Assembly: GCF_027923555.1 (NCBI RefSeq)
Contig: NZ_AP025523.1
Location: 2,112,484 to 2,176,483 of the forward strand
Length of the DNA stretch: 64,000 nt
Origin: Vulcanimicrobium alpinum
Lineage (GTDB): Bacteria > Vulcanimicrobiota > Vulcanimicrobiia > Vulcanimicrobiales > Vulcanimicrobiaceae
Reading direction: 5' to 3'
The notes under the pieces were generated by a model that ran no database searches, had not been told where the DNA came from, and saw only the letters and a list, made by a program, of their open reading frames with translations. Shown here piece by piece: positions 18,575-27,185 of this stretch (position 1 is its first letter; each line of letters begins with the position of its first letter). A program made the translations under genes and the position numbers.

Positions 18575-21500
18575 ATGACCGCAGCGACCGCACGCGCCGT
18601 GGAACGGCAGGCCTTCAACGTCCCGCTGTTCTCGATCCTCGGAATCGGACTGGTCCTGCGGCTCCTCTTCATCGGCAGCGACGGCTTTCACAACGACGTC
18701 GCTGCGTTCGAGTCATGGACCGTCACCCTGCGCGACAACCCGCCGTGGGCGTTTTACGCGAAGTCGGGCTTCGCCGATTATCCGCCCGGCTATTTCGTGG
18801 TGCTGTGGGTGCTCGCGAAGTGCTACGCCGCGCTCTCGGCGCTCGGCGGCAACGATGCGGCGCACGGCTACGGCCTGCTCAAGACGATGATCAAGCTGCC
18901 GGCGATCACGATGGATCTCGTCGACGCCGGCGTCGTCTACGCGATCGTGCGGCGCTACGCCGCGCCGCAGATCGCGCTGATCGGGACGGCGCTGCTGGCG
19001 TTCAACCCGGCGGCGATCTACGTCTCGTCGTACTGGGGTCAAGTCGACTCGATCTCGTGGGGACTCGTCTTGATCGGCGTCTGGTGCCTGCTGCGCGCCG
19101 GCGACGACCCGGCGAAGACGACGGCACGGATCGCGTGGGCGTGGGCGGCGCTCGCATTCTCGGTGCTGATCAAACCGCAGGGCGCGACGATCGGCCTGCT
19201 GTTTCTCGCCTATCCCTTCGCCACCGCCGACGCCGTGGTGCGCGCGCAACGCCTGCGCGGAACGGCCGCGGGGATCGGAGCCGCGCTGGCCTTGGCCGTC
19301 TTCGCCGGACTGGTCTTCCATCCGAATGCGGACGTGCTGCGCTGGCTCTTCGAGCGCTACCGTTTCGGCAGCAACGTCTATCCGTACACGAGCGTCAACG
19401 CGTTCAACCTTTACGCGGTTGCGCACAACTTCTGGCAGCCCGACGACGCGCCGCTGCAGCTCGGCTCGCTGAGCCTCGGTGCGCTCTCGGTCTGGGGCGT
19501 CGCGCTCGTCGCCGGGGCGACGATGCTCGTCACGGGACGCTATCTTCAGCGGCGCGACGACCGCGCGCTGATCGAGGGCGCGCTGCTGTGCGCGCTTGCC
19601 TTCTTCGTCCTCGCGACGCGGATGCACGAACGCTACGTCTACGGCGCGTTTCTGCTCACGATGCCGCTGGTCGCCTTCGGCCGTACCGGCTGGATCGCGT
19701 CGATCACGCTCACCGTCACGATGTATCTCAACCTCGCGTACTCGCTGGCGTATCAGACCGTGATGGAGCAGCACACGCAGGGCGTCGACGCGACGAACCT
19801 GTGGGGCGCGGGCGCCCATCTTTTGTCGCTTGCGAACGTCGTGCTCTTCTTCTGGCTGGGCTATCGCTATCTCGGCAGCGCCGAGCAGCGCGCCGTACCG
19901 ATCCCCGCCGCCGCGCCGGTGCCCGCCGGCGCCGAAGCCGGCGACGCTTGGCTGCGCCGGCTCGTCGCCTCGGGACGTGCCTGGTTCAGCCCGCGCGAGG
20001 GGATCGCGTCGTTGACGCGGACGGACTGGCTCGCAATCGCTGCGTTCGTCGCGGTCGCGTTCGCGATCGCGATCGTCAACTACGGCTGGCCGCCGGAGCG
20101 GATCTTCGATGAGATCTACTTCGCGCGCGCGGGCGAAGAGTATCTGCGCGGGATCAACCAGTTCGAGTGGACGCATCCGCCGTTCACCAAACTCGTCATC
20201 GCGCTCTCGATGCTGCTCTTCGGCGGCCTGCACGGCCTGGGAAACACCGCATTCGGCTGGCGTTTCCTCAACATCGTGATCGGTGCCGTCGAAGTCGGCG
20301 TCGTCTACGCGTTCGCGAAACGCCTGACGGCGTCGACGGTCTTCGCCGCGCTCGCCGCGCTGATGCTGACGTTCGACGGTTTCCACTTCGTCGAGTCGCG
20401 GATCGCGACCGGCGAGATCACGATCTCGACGCTGATCGTTTTCTCGCTCTACGCGTTCTACCGCTGGTGGCTGGCATCGCAGGTGCGCGTCGTGACGTTG
20501 CGCCGCGCGACGGCGGCGCCGCGGGCGTGGATGACCGCGCGGTTCGGTCTCCCGCTGATCGCAACGCTCGTCCTGGGGATCCCGGTCGCCTTCGGTTTCT
20601 CGCTGCTGGTGAATCTTACGCCGGCGCAACACAATGCGGAGATCGCCAACGGGATCGGCCAGGCGACCGCATCGTGGACGAACGACAACTGGGCCGGCAA
20701 CTTTTCCGGCCCCACGCAGTGGATCGTCGCGCACCTCGGCTCCTACGAGGTCGCAATCCTCTACGCGATGCTCGGCGTCTACCTCGTCGGGCGCACGATC
20801 GTCCCGCGCTTCCTCGCCCGCGCCGGCGCGCGCGCGGCGTACGCCGACGGTACCGTCGTGACGCTGACTGGCGGCGCGCCGCAGGTGACGATGCCGCCCG
20901 CGGCCTTCGATCCGCCCGAACTCCAGGTGCGCGCGGCGAAGAGCGGCGCGCTCGAGTACGCGACGCCCGACGGCAGCGCGACGTTCTCACCCGACGGCGT
21001 GATGACCGTCGACGGCGAGCGCCGCAGCGATCCGCGCGCGGCGACGACGTGGCTCATCGTCCTGCTCGGCGGGCTCGGCTTGCTCGCCTCGAGCAAATGG
21101 AACGGGATCTACGACTTCTTCGTCGTCGTCTCGGTAATCGTGCTGGTCGCGCTGCAGCGCTTTCTGCCGGCGCGCGCGCTCTACGGCAACCCGCGCGGCT
21201 GGAGTCCAGACGTCGCGATCGCGCTGATCCTCTTCAGCGCAGGCGCGATCTACACGCTCTCCTATCTGCCGTTCTTCCTGCTCGGTCACGGCTTCCCCGA
21301 CATGTACCAACTGCAATGGCAGATGCTGTGGTACCACTCGCACGGCGTCGCCAACGCGACGCATCCGTACGAGTCGAAATGGTGGCAGTGGCCGATCATG
21401 CAGGCGCCGATCTCTTACTATTATAAGGATTTCCGCACCGGCGTCGCGCTGCAGAACGGCGCCGCCTGCTGCGTCGCCGAGATCCTCGCGCTGCCGAACC

Positions 21501-21898
21501 CGCTGGTCTTCCTGCTCGGGTTGATCTCGGTTCCCTACGTCGCGTATCTCGCGTGGAAAGAGCGCCACAAAGGCTACGCGCTGCTGGTCGTTGCGTACCT
21601 CATGCAATGGCTGCCGTGGACGCGCGCGCCGCGCCTGCTCTTCGAGTACCACTTCTTCCCGAACTTGGCGCTGATCGTGCTCTGCAACGCGATCGCGATC
21701 CAGCACGTGTACCGCCGCATCAAAGAATCAGACCGCCGCTGGTACCTCGGCGGCTACGCGGTCGCGGTCGTCCTGCTCTTCGCGTATTTCTATCCGATTC
21801 TCGCCGGCGTTCCCGTCAACTACGACCTCTGGTTCAGCCGCATGTGGCCCGACCGGCTCCACATCCCGCACACCAGCTGGATCGTCCCGCCCCACTAG
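18575..21898 (+). CDS. Double GT-C glycosyltransferase (two polytopic mannosyltransferase-like halves)
   Basis: 1107 residues, over 20 hydrophobic segments. Residues 1 to about 470 are a polytopic GT-C domain like Gpi18/DUF2029 mannosyltransferases (FHNDVAAFESW, SSYWGQVDSISWG, ATRMHERYVYGAF). After a cytosolic linker near residue 480, residues 500-1107 are a protein O-mannosyltransferase (PMT, GT39) domain: the catalytic loop FDEIYFARAGEEYLRG near residue 511, FEWTHPPFTKL, FVESRIATGEI, and KWNGIYDFF later. Both use lipid-linked sugar donors and act on the outer face of the membrane. ATG 18575 is chosen over the longer frame. Confidence 0.88.
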   Translation: MTAATARAVERQAFNVPLFSILGIGLVLRLLFIGSDGFHNDVAAFESWTVTLRDNPPWAFYAKSGFADYPPGYFVVLWVLAKCYAALSALGGNDAAHGYGLLKTMIKLPAITMDLVDAGVVYAIVRRYAAPQIALIGTALLAFNPAAIYVSSYWGQVDSISWGLVLIGVWCLLRAGDDPAKTTARIAWAWAALAFSVLIKPQGATIGLLFLAYPFATADAVVRAQRLRGTAAGIGAALALAVFAGLVFHPNADVLRWLFERYRFGSNVYPYTSVNAFNLYAVAHNFWQPDDAPLQLGSLSLGALSVWGVALVAGATMLVTGRYLQRRDDRALIEGALLCALAFFVLATRMHERYVYGAFLLTMPLVAFGRTGWIASITLTVTMYLNLAYSLAYQTVMEQHTQGVDATNLWGAGAHLLSLANVVLFFWLGYRYLGSAEQRAVPIPAAAPVPAGAEAGDAWLRRLVASGRAWFSPREGIASLTRTDWLAIAAFVAVAFAIAIVNYGWPPERIFDEIYFARAGEEYLRGINQFEWTHPPFTKLVIALSMLLFGGLHGLGNTAFGWRFLNIVIGAVEVGVVYAFAKRLTASTVFAALAALMLTFDGFHFVESRIATGEITISTLIVFSLYAFYRWWLASQVRVVTLRRATAAPRAWMTARFGLPLIATLVLGIPVAFGFSLLVNLTPAQHNAEIANGIGQATASWTNDNWAGNFSGPTQWIVAHLGSYEVAILYAMLGVYLVGRTIVPRFLARAGARAAYADGTVVTLTGGAPQVTMPPAAFDPPELQVRAAKSGALEYATPDGSATFSPDGVMTVDGERRSDPRAATTWLIVLLGGLGLLASSKWNGIYDFFVVVSVIVLVALQRFLPARALYGNPRGWSPDVAIALILFSAGAIYTLSYLPFFLLGHGFPDMYQLQWQMLWYHSHGVANATHPYESKWWQWPIMQAPISYYYKDFRTGVALQNGAACCVAEILALPNPLVFLLGLISVPYVAYLAWKERHKGYALLVVAYLMQWLPWTRAPRLLFEYHFFPNLALIVLCNAIAIQHVYRRIKESDRRWYLGGYAVAVVLLFAYFYPILAGVPVNYDLWFSRMWPDRLHIPHTSWIVPPH

Positions 21899-21908
21899 CC
21901 CGTCTCCG

Positions 21909-22937
21909 TCACGGTGAGCGCGTCCCCGTCACGCTGAGCCCGTCGAGGCGCAGCCCCAACCGCGCTTCCGCCGCGATCGCAAAGGAACGCAGCCGCGCGC
22001 TATGGTCGTACACCTGCGCGGTCACCATCAGCTCATCGATCCCGGTCACCTCGACGAACCGCCGCATCCCCTCGCGCACCGTCTCCGCCGATCCGACCGC
22101 GGAACACGCCAGCGCCTCGTCGAGAATTGCGCGATCGCCCGGCTCCCACTGCATCGACGCGGGATCGCGGGGCGGCGGCAGCGGACCGCCCTTCCCGTAG
22201 CGTCGAAGTGCGACGAACCGCTGCTGCAGCGACGTGAACAGCCGCTCCGCCTCGGCATCGGTCTGGGCCGCGATCACGTTCAGCACCGCCATCGCATACG
22301 GCCGCTCCAGCGTCGCGGACGGCTGGAACTCACGCCGATACACGTCGAGCGCCGCGCCGAGATACGCCGGCGCGAAGTGCGACGCGAACGCGAACGGCAG
22401 CCCGAGCGCCGCCGCGAGCCGCGCGCTGTACAGACTCGAGCCCAACAGCCAGATCGGCACGTGCGAGCCTGCTCCCGGCACCGCACGCACGGCCTGCCCG
22501 GGCTCGACGTCCGCCAAGTATCCCTGCAGCTCCAGCACGTCGTCGGCGAAGTTTTCCGCGCCGAGATTGTCGCGGCGCAGCGCGCGTGACGTGCGCGGGT
22601 CGGTTCCGGGCGCGCGCCCCAGTCCCAGATCGATCCGCCCCGGGAAGAGCGCTTCCAGCGTCCCGAACTGCTCGGCGATCACGAGCGGCGCGTGGTTGGG
22701 CAGCATCACGCCGCCGGAGCCGACGCGGATCGTCGAGGTCCCGCCCGCGACGTACGCGATGACGACCGACGTGGCGGCGCTCGCGATGCCGGTCATGTTG
22801 TGATGTTCCGCCAGCCAGAAGCGATGATAGCCCAGCCGCTCGGCGTGCTGCGCGAGGTCGCGCGAGTTCCAGAGTGCCTGCGCTGCATCGGCACCCTCGA
22901 CGATCGGAGCGAGGTCAAGAATCGAGAGCGGAATCAT
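21909..22937 (-). CDS. LLM-class flavin-dependent oxidoreductase
   Basis: 342 residues of the bacterial luciferase-like TIM-barrel family: [20 protein letters not shown] at the start, [30 protein letters not shown]-type strand, [16 protein letters not shown] and [16 protein letters not shown]. This pattern is typical of the YhbW-like group (FMN-dependent, reduced-flavin requiring). Substrate unknown. It lies 51 bases downstream of, and probably co-transcribed with, the acyl-CoA synthetase. Confidence 0.9.
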   Translation of the reverse strand: MIPLSILDLAPIVEGADAAQALWNSRDLAQHAERLGYHRFWLAEHHNMTGIASAATSVVIAYVAGGTSTIRVGSGGVMLPNHAPLVIAEQFGTLEALFPGRIDLGLGRAPGTDPRTSRALRRDNLGAENFADDVLELQGYLADVEPGQAVRAVPGAGSHVPIWLLGSSLYSARLAAALGLPFAFASHFAPAYLGAALDVYRREFQPSATLERPYAMAVLNVIAAQTDAEAERLFTSLQQRFVALRRYGKGGPLPPPRDPASMQWEPGDRAILDEALACSAVGSAETVREGMRRFVEVTGIDELMVTAQVYDHSARLRSFAIAAEARLGLRLDGLSVTGTRSP

Positions 22938-22988
22938 GGTGACGAAACCCCACGACGCTCCCGTGGCGGGCAGGGTTTCAGCCCGCCG

Positions 22989-24557
22989 TCAGTTCACGCG
23001 TTTCGTGCGCCCCGTCCACTCGCGCTCGCGCAGCACGTATTTCTGAATCTTCCCGGTCGACGTCTTCGGCAAGTCGCAGAACTCGTAGGCTTTGGGGACT
23101 TTGAACGCCGCGATGCGCTCGCGCGCGAACAGCCGCAGCTCCTCGGCATCGAGCGTGCGTCCCGGCTTGAGCGTGACGAATGCTTTGGGGACTTCGCCCC
23201 ACTTCTCGTCGGGGATCGCGACGACCGCGACCTCGAGCACGGCGTCGTGCTCGAGCAGCACCTTCTCGACTTGCTGCGTCGAGATGTTCTCGCCGCCGCT
23301 GATGATGACGTCTTTCGAACGGTCGACGATCTCGATGTAGCCGTCGGGATGACGCACCGCGATGTCGCCGGAGTGGAACCAGCCGCCGGCGAACGCGCGC
23401 GCCGTCGCGGCGGGATCGTCGTAGTATCCCTTCATCACGTTGTTGCCGCGCATGACGATCTCGCCGTGTGTCGTGCCGTCGGCGGGGACGTCGCGCAGTT
23501 CGGTGTCGACGACGCGCACGTCGTTGGCACCGAGCGTCACCATCGGGACGCCTTGGCGGCTGCGCAGCCACGCGCGGCGATGCGCCGGCAGCACGTCCCA
23601 GTCCGGGCTGTGCCACGCGCACTCGGTGATCGGGCCGTACGTTTCGGTGAGCCCGTAGACGTGATGGATCTCGGCGCCGAGCCCTTCGACTTGCTCGATC
23701 GTCGTCGGTGAGGGCGGCGCGCCCGCCGTCGTCACGATGACGCGGCGCGGGAAGGCGACCGTCTCGGGATGGTTCGCGAGCGCGATCAGCACCGTCGGCG
23801 CCGCGCAGAAGTGGGTGACGCCGTCTTCGCGGATCGCGCGGTTGATGTTCGGCGCATCGACTTTGCGCAGGCACACGTGCGTCGCGCCGACGGCCGTGAC
23901 GGCCCACGGAAAGCACCAGCCGTTGCAGTGGAACATCGGGAGCGTCCAGAGATAGACGCTCTCCGGCCGCAGGTTCGCGTGGACGACCTCGGCGAGCGCG
24001 TTGAGGTATGCGCCGCGGTAGGTATACATGACGCCCTTGGGCTTGCCGGTCGTGCCACTGGTGTAGTTGATCGAGATCGTCTCGTCTTCGCCGGCGCGAT
24101 GCGGCGCGAGGGCGTCGGGATCGGACTCAGCGAGAAACGTCTCGTACTCGCGCACGCGCGGGATGCGGCTCTCGAGGCGCTCGACCAGCGGCTCGAGTTC
24201 CGGATCGTAGAACAGCACGCTCGCGCCGCAGTGGCCGAGAATATAGTCGATCTCCTCGGGCGCAAGGCGCGTGTTCAGCGCGCACAGCACGCCGCCCGCA
24301 AGCGGAACCGCGTTGGCGGCCTCGAGCGCGATCGAAACGTTCGGCGCCAGCACCGCGACCCGCTCGCCGTTGCCGATCCCCATCGCTTGCAGCCCCGCGG
24401 CGAAGCGCCGGACGCGGGCCAGAAACTCCGGATAGGTGCGCTGCGCGTCGCCGTCGATCACCGCGAGCCGCTCGGGGTAGACGAACGCCGCGCGTTCGAG
24501 AAACTCGACGGGATCGAGCGCCCGCACGTGGACGGCGGCCGAGGGTTCAGCGATCAT
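22989..24557 (-). CDS. Acyl-CoA synthetase (AMP-forming)
   Basis: 522 residues of the ANL adenylating superfamily, closest by motif to medium/long-chain fatty acid-CoA ligases: the P-loop NYTSGTTGKPKGVMYTYRG, YGLTETYGP (A5), GWFHSGDIAVRHPDGYIEIV (A7) and RSKDVIISGGENIS (A8). The catalytic Lys is near the C-terminus in KTSTGKIQKYVLR. It activates a carboxylic acid to the acyl-AMP and then to the CoA thioester. GAGGAAG lies 5 bases before the ATG. No targeting signal. Confidence 0.93.
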   Translation of the reverse strand: MIAEPSAAVHVRALDPVEFLERAAFVYPERLAVIDGDAQRTYPEFLARVRRFAAGLQAMGIGNGERVAVLAPNVSIALEAANAVPLAGGVLCALNTRLAPEEIDYILGHCGASVLFYDPELEPLVERLESRIPRVREYETFLAESDPDALAPHRAGEDETISINYTSGTTGKPKGVMYTYRGAYLNALAEVVHANLRPESVYLWTLPMFHCNGWCFPWAVTAVGATHVCLRKVDAPNINRAIREDGVTHFCAAPTVLIALANHPETVAFPRRVIVTTAGAPPSPTTIEQVEGLGAEIHHVYGLTETYGPITECAWHSPDWDVLPAHRRAWLRSRQGVPMVTLGANDVRVVDTELRDVPADGTTHGEIVMRGNNVMKGYYDDPAATARAFAGGWFHSGDIAVRHPDGYIEIVDRSKDVIISGGENISTQQVEKVLLEHDAVLEVAVVAIPDEKWGEVPKAFVTLKPGRTLDAEELRLFARERIAAFKVPKAYEFCDLPKTSTGKIQKYVLREREWTGRTKRVN

Positions 24558-24790
24558 GCAACTTCCTCTTCAGAGCGATGCATCCGTACCCGGGGTCTGG
24601 ACCCTTCGACGAAGGCGCGCGCAGGGTCTTGCGCAACGGGCCTGCGGTGAAGGATCGCTGCCGGCGTCCGTGCAAACGACCGCGACCGTGTTCCGTACTC
24701 GTCTGCCCCGACCGCCGAAAAGGCCCATGCGCATCGCATCGGGTTCGCTTCGCGCTCGCTGAAGACGAACCCGGAACGACGATAGCATGG
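24558..24790. other. Intergenic stretch with no protein gene, ending at a plus-strand terminator
   Basis: The minus-strand leader of the acyl-CoA synthetase occupies the left part. On the plus strand no convincing coding frame or known RNA motif is visible, yet the stretch runs into a strong plus-strand terminator at 24791-24820. A short untranslated RNA or an attenuated leader for the next gene is possible. Confidence 0.35.
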
Positions 24791-24820
24791 GCGCGCCGGC
24801 AACGGCGCGCTTTTTCTTTT
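24791..24820 (+). terminator. Strong rho-independent terminator or attenuator
   Basis: GCGCGCCG (24791-24798) pairs perfectly with CGGCGCGC (24803-24810) around a GCAA tetraloop, followed by TTTTTCTTTT. It ends 13 bases before the acetyltransferase start, with no plus-strand gene upstream for several kilobases. Confidence 0.85.
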
Positions 24821-24833
24821 GCCGGAGCCCCGC

Positions 24834-25295
24834 ATGGTCGATTCCGTCCTTCGCATCCACGTCCGTCAGGCCGACCGCTTCGACGCCGCACCGCTGGCGG
24901 CGCTGCGCTGCGCCTCCCTGGTCGAGATGGGCCTCTTGCCGCAGGCGCAGGCCGAGGGGTTCCGGCGACTCGCGCTGCCGGAGTTCTGGCGCGGGCTCTC
25001 CGAGGAGCGGATCGCCGCGTGGCTGCTCAGCGTCGACGACCGCATCGTCGGCTGCGCGTGCCTCGTGTTCTGGGAGCGCCTGCCGTACCCCGAGACCTCG
25101 CTCCACGCCGAACTCGCCGGGGTCTACGTCGCGCCGGAGTTTCGGCGCCTCGGCTACGCCCGCGAACTGATCGGCGAGGCGCTCACGACGGCGCGCGCCT
25201 GCGGCGTGCGCAAGACGGTCCTCCAGCCGACCGAACGGACGCGCGAGCTGTATCGCGCGTTCGGCTTCGCCGAGTCCGGCCAGATGCGCGCATGA
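24834..25295 (+). CDS. GNAT N-acetyltransferase
   Basis: 153 residues: an N-terminal strand (LRIHVRQADRFDAAPLAALR), then the acetyl-CoA motif A LAGVYVAPEFRRLGYARELI and the C-terminal LYRAFGFAESGQMR. Clearly a GNAT enzyme; substrate unknown. ATG 24834 has GGAG 6 bases upstream. The leader contains a strong terminator hairpin, so expression may be attenuated. Its stop overlaps an in-frame ATG of the following ClpS-like gene. Confidence 0.9.
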   Translation: MVDSVLRIHVRQADRFDAAPLAALRCASLVEMGLLPQAQAEGFRRLALPEFWRGLSEERIAAWLLSVDDRIVGCACLVFWERLPYPETSLHAELAGVYVAPEFRRLGYARELIGEALTTARACGVRKTVLQPTERTRELYRAFGFAESGQMRA

Positions 25296-25339
25296 GCCGC
25301 GCGGCTAGAATGCGCGGCGTCCGCGGCGAACCGGGGAAC

Positions 25340-25669
25340 ATGGCCCCCGTGACACTGGCCGACGACACCGTCGCGCCCGTCAGCAAGCCGCTTCCGCTCT
25401 ACAACGTGATCGCGCACAACTGCGACTGCCACACGTTCGACGACGTCATCTTCGGCTTCATCCGCATCCTCGGGATGTGCGCGCGCGACGCGACGGTCAA
25501 GGCCGACGAGATCGATCACTACAGCAGCGCCGTCGTCGCGCAAGCGCATCAGGAACTGGCGGAACATTACGCGGCACGGCTGCGCGACGAGATCATCAGC
25601 CGCGCGAACACTCGCCTTCGCACCTCGGTCCAGCCCGCGTCACGCTCATATGATGGGGTAGGGGGATGA
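25340..25669 (+). CDS. ClpS-like ATP-dependent protease adaptor
   Basis: About 109 residues (126 if started at ATG 25292, which shares bases with the GNAT stop). The core PLYNVIAHNCDCHTFDDVIF, IRILGM, then DEIDHYSSAVVAQAHQELAE follows ClpS: the Asn-Asp substrate-binding loop appears as HNCD, and a His corresponds to the N-degron pocket histidine. ClpS hands N-end-rule substrates to the ClpA/ClpC unfoldase. No clpA is adjacent. The stop codon lies inside a 12-bp hairpin. Confidence 0.65.
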   Translation: MAPVTLADDTVAPVSKPLPLYNVIAHNCDCHTFDDVIFGFIRILGMCARDATVKADEIDHYSSAVVAQAHQELAEHYAARLRDEIISRANTRLRTSVQPASRSYDGVGG

Positions 25670-25691
25670 CTCGAACGAATCATCCCCCTAC
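25658..25691 (+). terminator. Perfect 12-bp hairpin over the ClpS-like stop codon
   Basis: GTAGGGGGATGA (25658-25669) pairs exactly with TCATCCCCCTAC (25680-25691) around a 10-base loop. The stop codon forms the top of the left arm. No T-run follows, so intrinsic termination is doubtful; it could stabilise the 3' end of the mRNA. It is the last chromosomal structure before the IS110 left end. Confidence 0.5.
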
Positions 25692-25741
25692 GCGGTGTCG
25701 AGCGCCGTCGTCACGCCTGGGCCCGAGAGCCCGTAGCTCAG

Positions 25742-25846
25742 ATTGGCGCTCGCACCAACCTCCAAGCGATCAGCCGAACGGAATCGTGGGCCGTCTGCGA
25801 CGAGCCCGTATGCATGAGCCTGGTAAGATGATCGCTACGCCGGAAC
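25742..25846 (+). ncRNA. Candidate bridge RNA region of the IS110 element
   Basis: Known for IS110 elements: a non-coding RNA from the element end has one loop matching the target and one matching the donor junction. Seen here: GAGCCCGTA at 25802-25810 is identical to 25727-25735 in the left flank, and ACGGAATC at 25778-25785 is identical to 28148-28155 at the right end. Behind each, TCTG (25794) and CCTG (25819) are complementary to bases just across the junctions. Folding and expression are not shown, and the loop order looks reversed from my recollection of IS621. Confidence 0.4.
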
Positions 25847-25850
25847 CTAG

Positions 25851-27167
25851 CAGGCCGATGAAAAATCGGCCGAGTTGATGTTGGCGTGACGGCGTTTTTC
25901 GCGTATTATAAGAGCAAGTCTCCTCATACCTTGGTGAGGTTGCGGCCGATGCGGACTCATGATGAGCAGCGTGCATCCGTTTGGACGACGTTGCAGCCGG
26001 AAGACACCGTGCCCGGCGATCATCCGTTGCGCCCGATGCGCGTGATGGTCAACGAAATTCTGCGCGAACTCTCGCCGGAGTTTTCCAAGCTCTACTCCCG
26101 ACGGGGCCGGCCATCGATCGCGCCGGAGAAGCTGCTGCGAGCCTTGCTGTTGCAAATGTTCTACTCGATCCGCAGCGAGCCGATGCTGCTGGAGCAGTTG
26201 CGTTACAATTTGCTCTTTCGTTGGTTCGTGGGCTTGAGCATGGACGACAAGATCTGGGACCCCTCGACGTTCAGCAAGAACCGCGATCGGTTCTTGAATG
26301 GCGAAATCTCCGAGCGGTTCTTCGCCGCCGTGGTCGAGCGGGCGCGTGCCGACGAACTGCTCTCGAACGAGCATTTCACCGTCGATGGGACGCTAATCGA
26401 GGCGTGGGCCAGCCACAAGAGCTTTCGGCCCAAGTCGGACGACGAACCGCCGACCTCGAGCGGCGGTCGCAACGAGGGCGTGAACTTTCGTGGCCGGCCG
26501 CGCAGCAACGAGACGCACGTCTCGAGTACCGATCCGGACGCGCGGTTGTACCGCAAGAGCAGCGGCGCGCCGGCGATTCTCGGCTATCTCGGACATGCTC
26601 TGATGGAGAATCGCAACGGCTTGATCGTCGGCGTGAAGACCACTCGCGCGACCGGGATCGCCGAACGCGAAGCAGCGCTGGAATTGATTCGCGGGGTCAG
26701 CGGAAGCAACCGAATCACGCTCGGCGCCGACAAGGCGTACGATACCAAAGACTTTGTCGAGGCGTTGCGAGCGCTCAACGTGACGCCGCACGTTGCTCAA
26801 AATACGACCCGTCGCCGCAGCGCGATCGACCGCCGAACCGTCCGCCATCCGGGCTACACGGTGAGTCAACGCAGGCGCAAGTTGATCGAGGAGAGCTTCG
26901 GGTGGGGCAAGACGATCGGCCGATTGCGCAAGGTGCATTTCCGCGGGCTTGATCTGGTCGGCGACATTGTGCGCTGGACGGCCGCGGCGTACAACTTGAT
27001 CAGGATACGCAATCTGAGGGCCGCGACATGATGCGAAGTGATGCTGACCCGAGGGGCGTTTTCGAGATGAACCGCTCGGCAACGGGCTTCGAGGGGTCCG
27101 CCGACCTCCCGAAAACCGTGCTGAACGGGCAGTTCGCGAACCACGCGCCGATTTTTTCACGGGGCTG
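25851..27167 (+). mobile_element. IS5-family insertion sequence, copy 1
   Basis: 1317 bases, flanked by CTAG on both sides (25847-25850 and 27168-27171), matching the 4-base CTAR duplication of IS5 elements. The ends are imperfect inverted repeats: CAGGCCGATGAAAAATCGGC at the left and CAGCCCCGTGAAAAAATCGG when the right end is read inward. It is nearly identical to copy 2, which lies inverted at 34211-35527. It is inserted in the left end of the IS110 element. Confidence 0.93.
25886..27031 (+). CDS. IS5-family transposase (copy 1)
   Basis: 381 residues. An InsH-type N-terminal domain ([40 protein letters not shown]) is followed by a DDE domain with Asp in [14 protein letters not shown], Asp in [14 protein letters not shown] and Glu in [14 protein letters not shown]. 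Start is GTG 25886; ATG 25949 ([10 protein letters not shown]) is an alternative. Full length with an intact triad. The protein is identical to copy 2 by eye. Confidence 0.93.
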   Translation: MTAFFAYYKSKSPHTLVRLRPMRTHDEQRASVWTTLQPEDTVPGDHPLRPMRVMVNEILRELSPEFSKLYSRRGRPSIAPEKLLRALLLQMFYSIRSEPMLLEQLRYNLLFRWFVGLSMDDKIWDPSTFSKNRDRFLNGEISERFFAAVVERARADELLSNEHFTVDGTLIEAWASHKSFRPKSDDEPPTSSGGRNEGVNFRGRPRSNETHVSSTDPDARLYRKSSGAPAILGYLGHALMENRNGLIVGVKTTRATGIAEREAALELIRGVSGSNRITLGADKAYDTKDFVEALRALNVTPHVAQNTTRRRSAIDRRTVRHPGYTVSQRRRKLIEESFGWGKTIGRLRKVHFRGLDLVGDIVRWTAAAYNLIRIRNLRAAT

Positions 27168-27185
27168 CTAGAGGGAAATCCTGCG

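Noticed and set aside
18713-20734. A 673-residue open frame antisense to the glycosyltransferase
   Set aside because: Composition is Arg/Asp repeats typical of GC-rich antisense frames; the plus strand has a clear membrane enzyme with known motifs.
25729-25755. A tRNA-like 5' string (GCCCGTAGCTCAG...)
   Set aside because: No anticodon arm, T arm or matching acceptor follows; it coincides with the IS110 left junction and shares only the AGCTCAG core.
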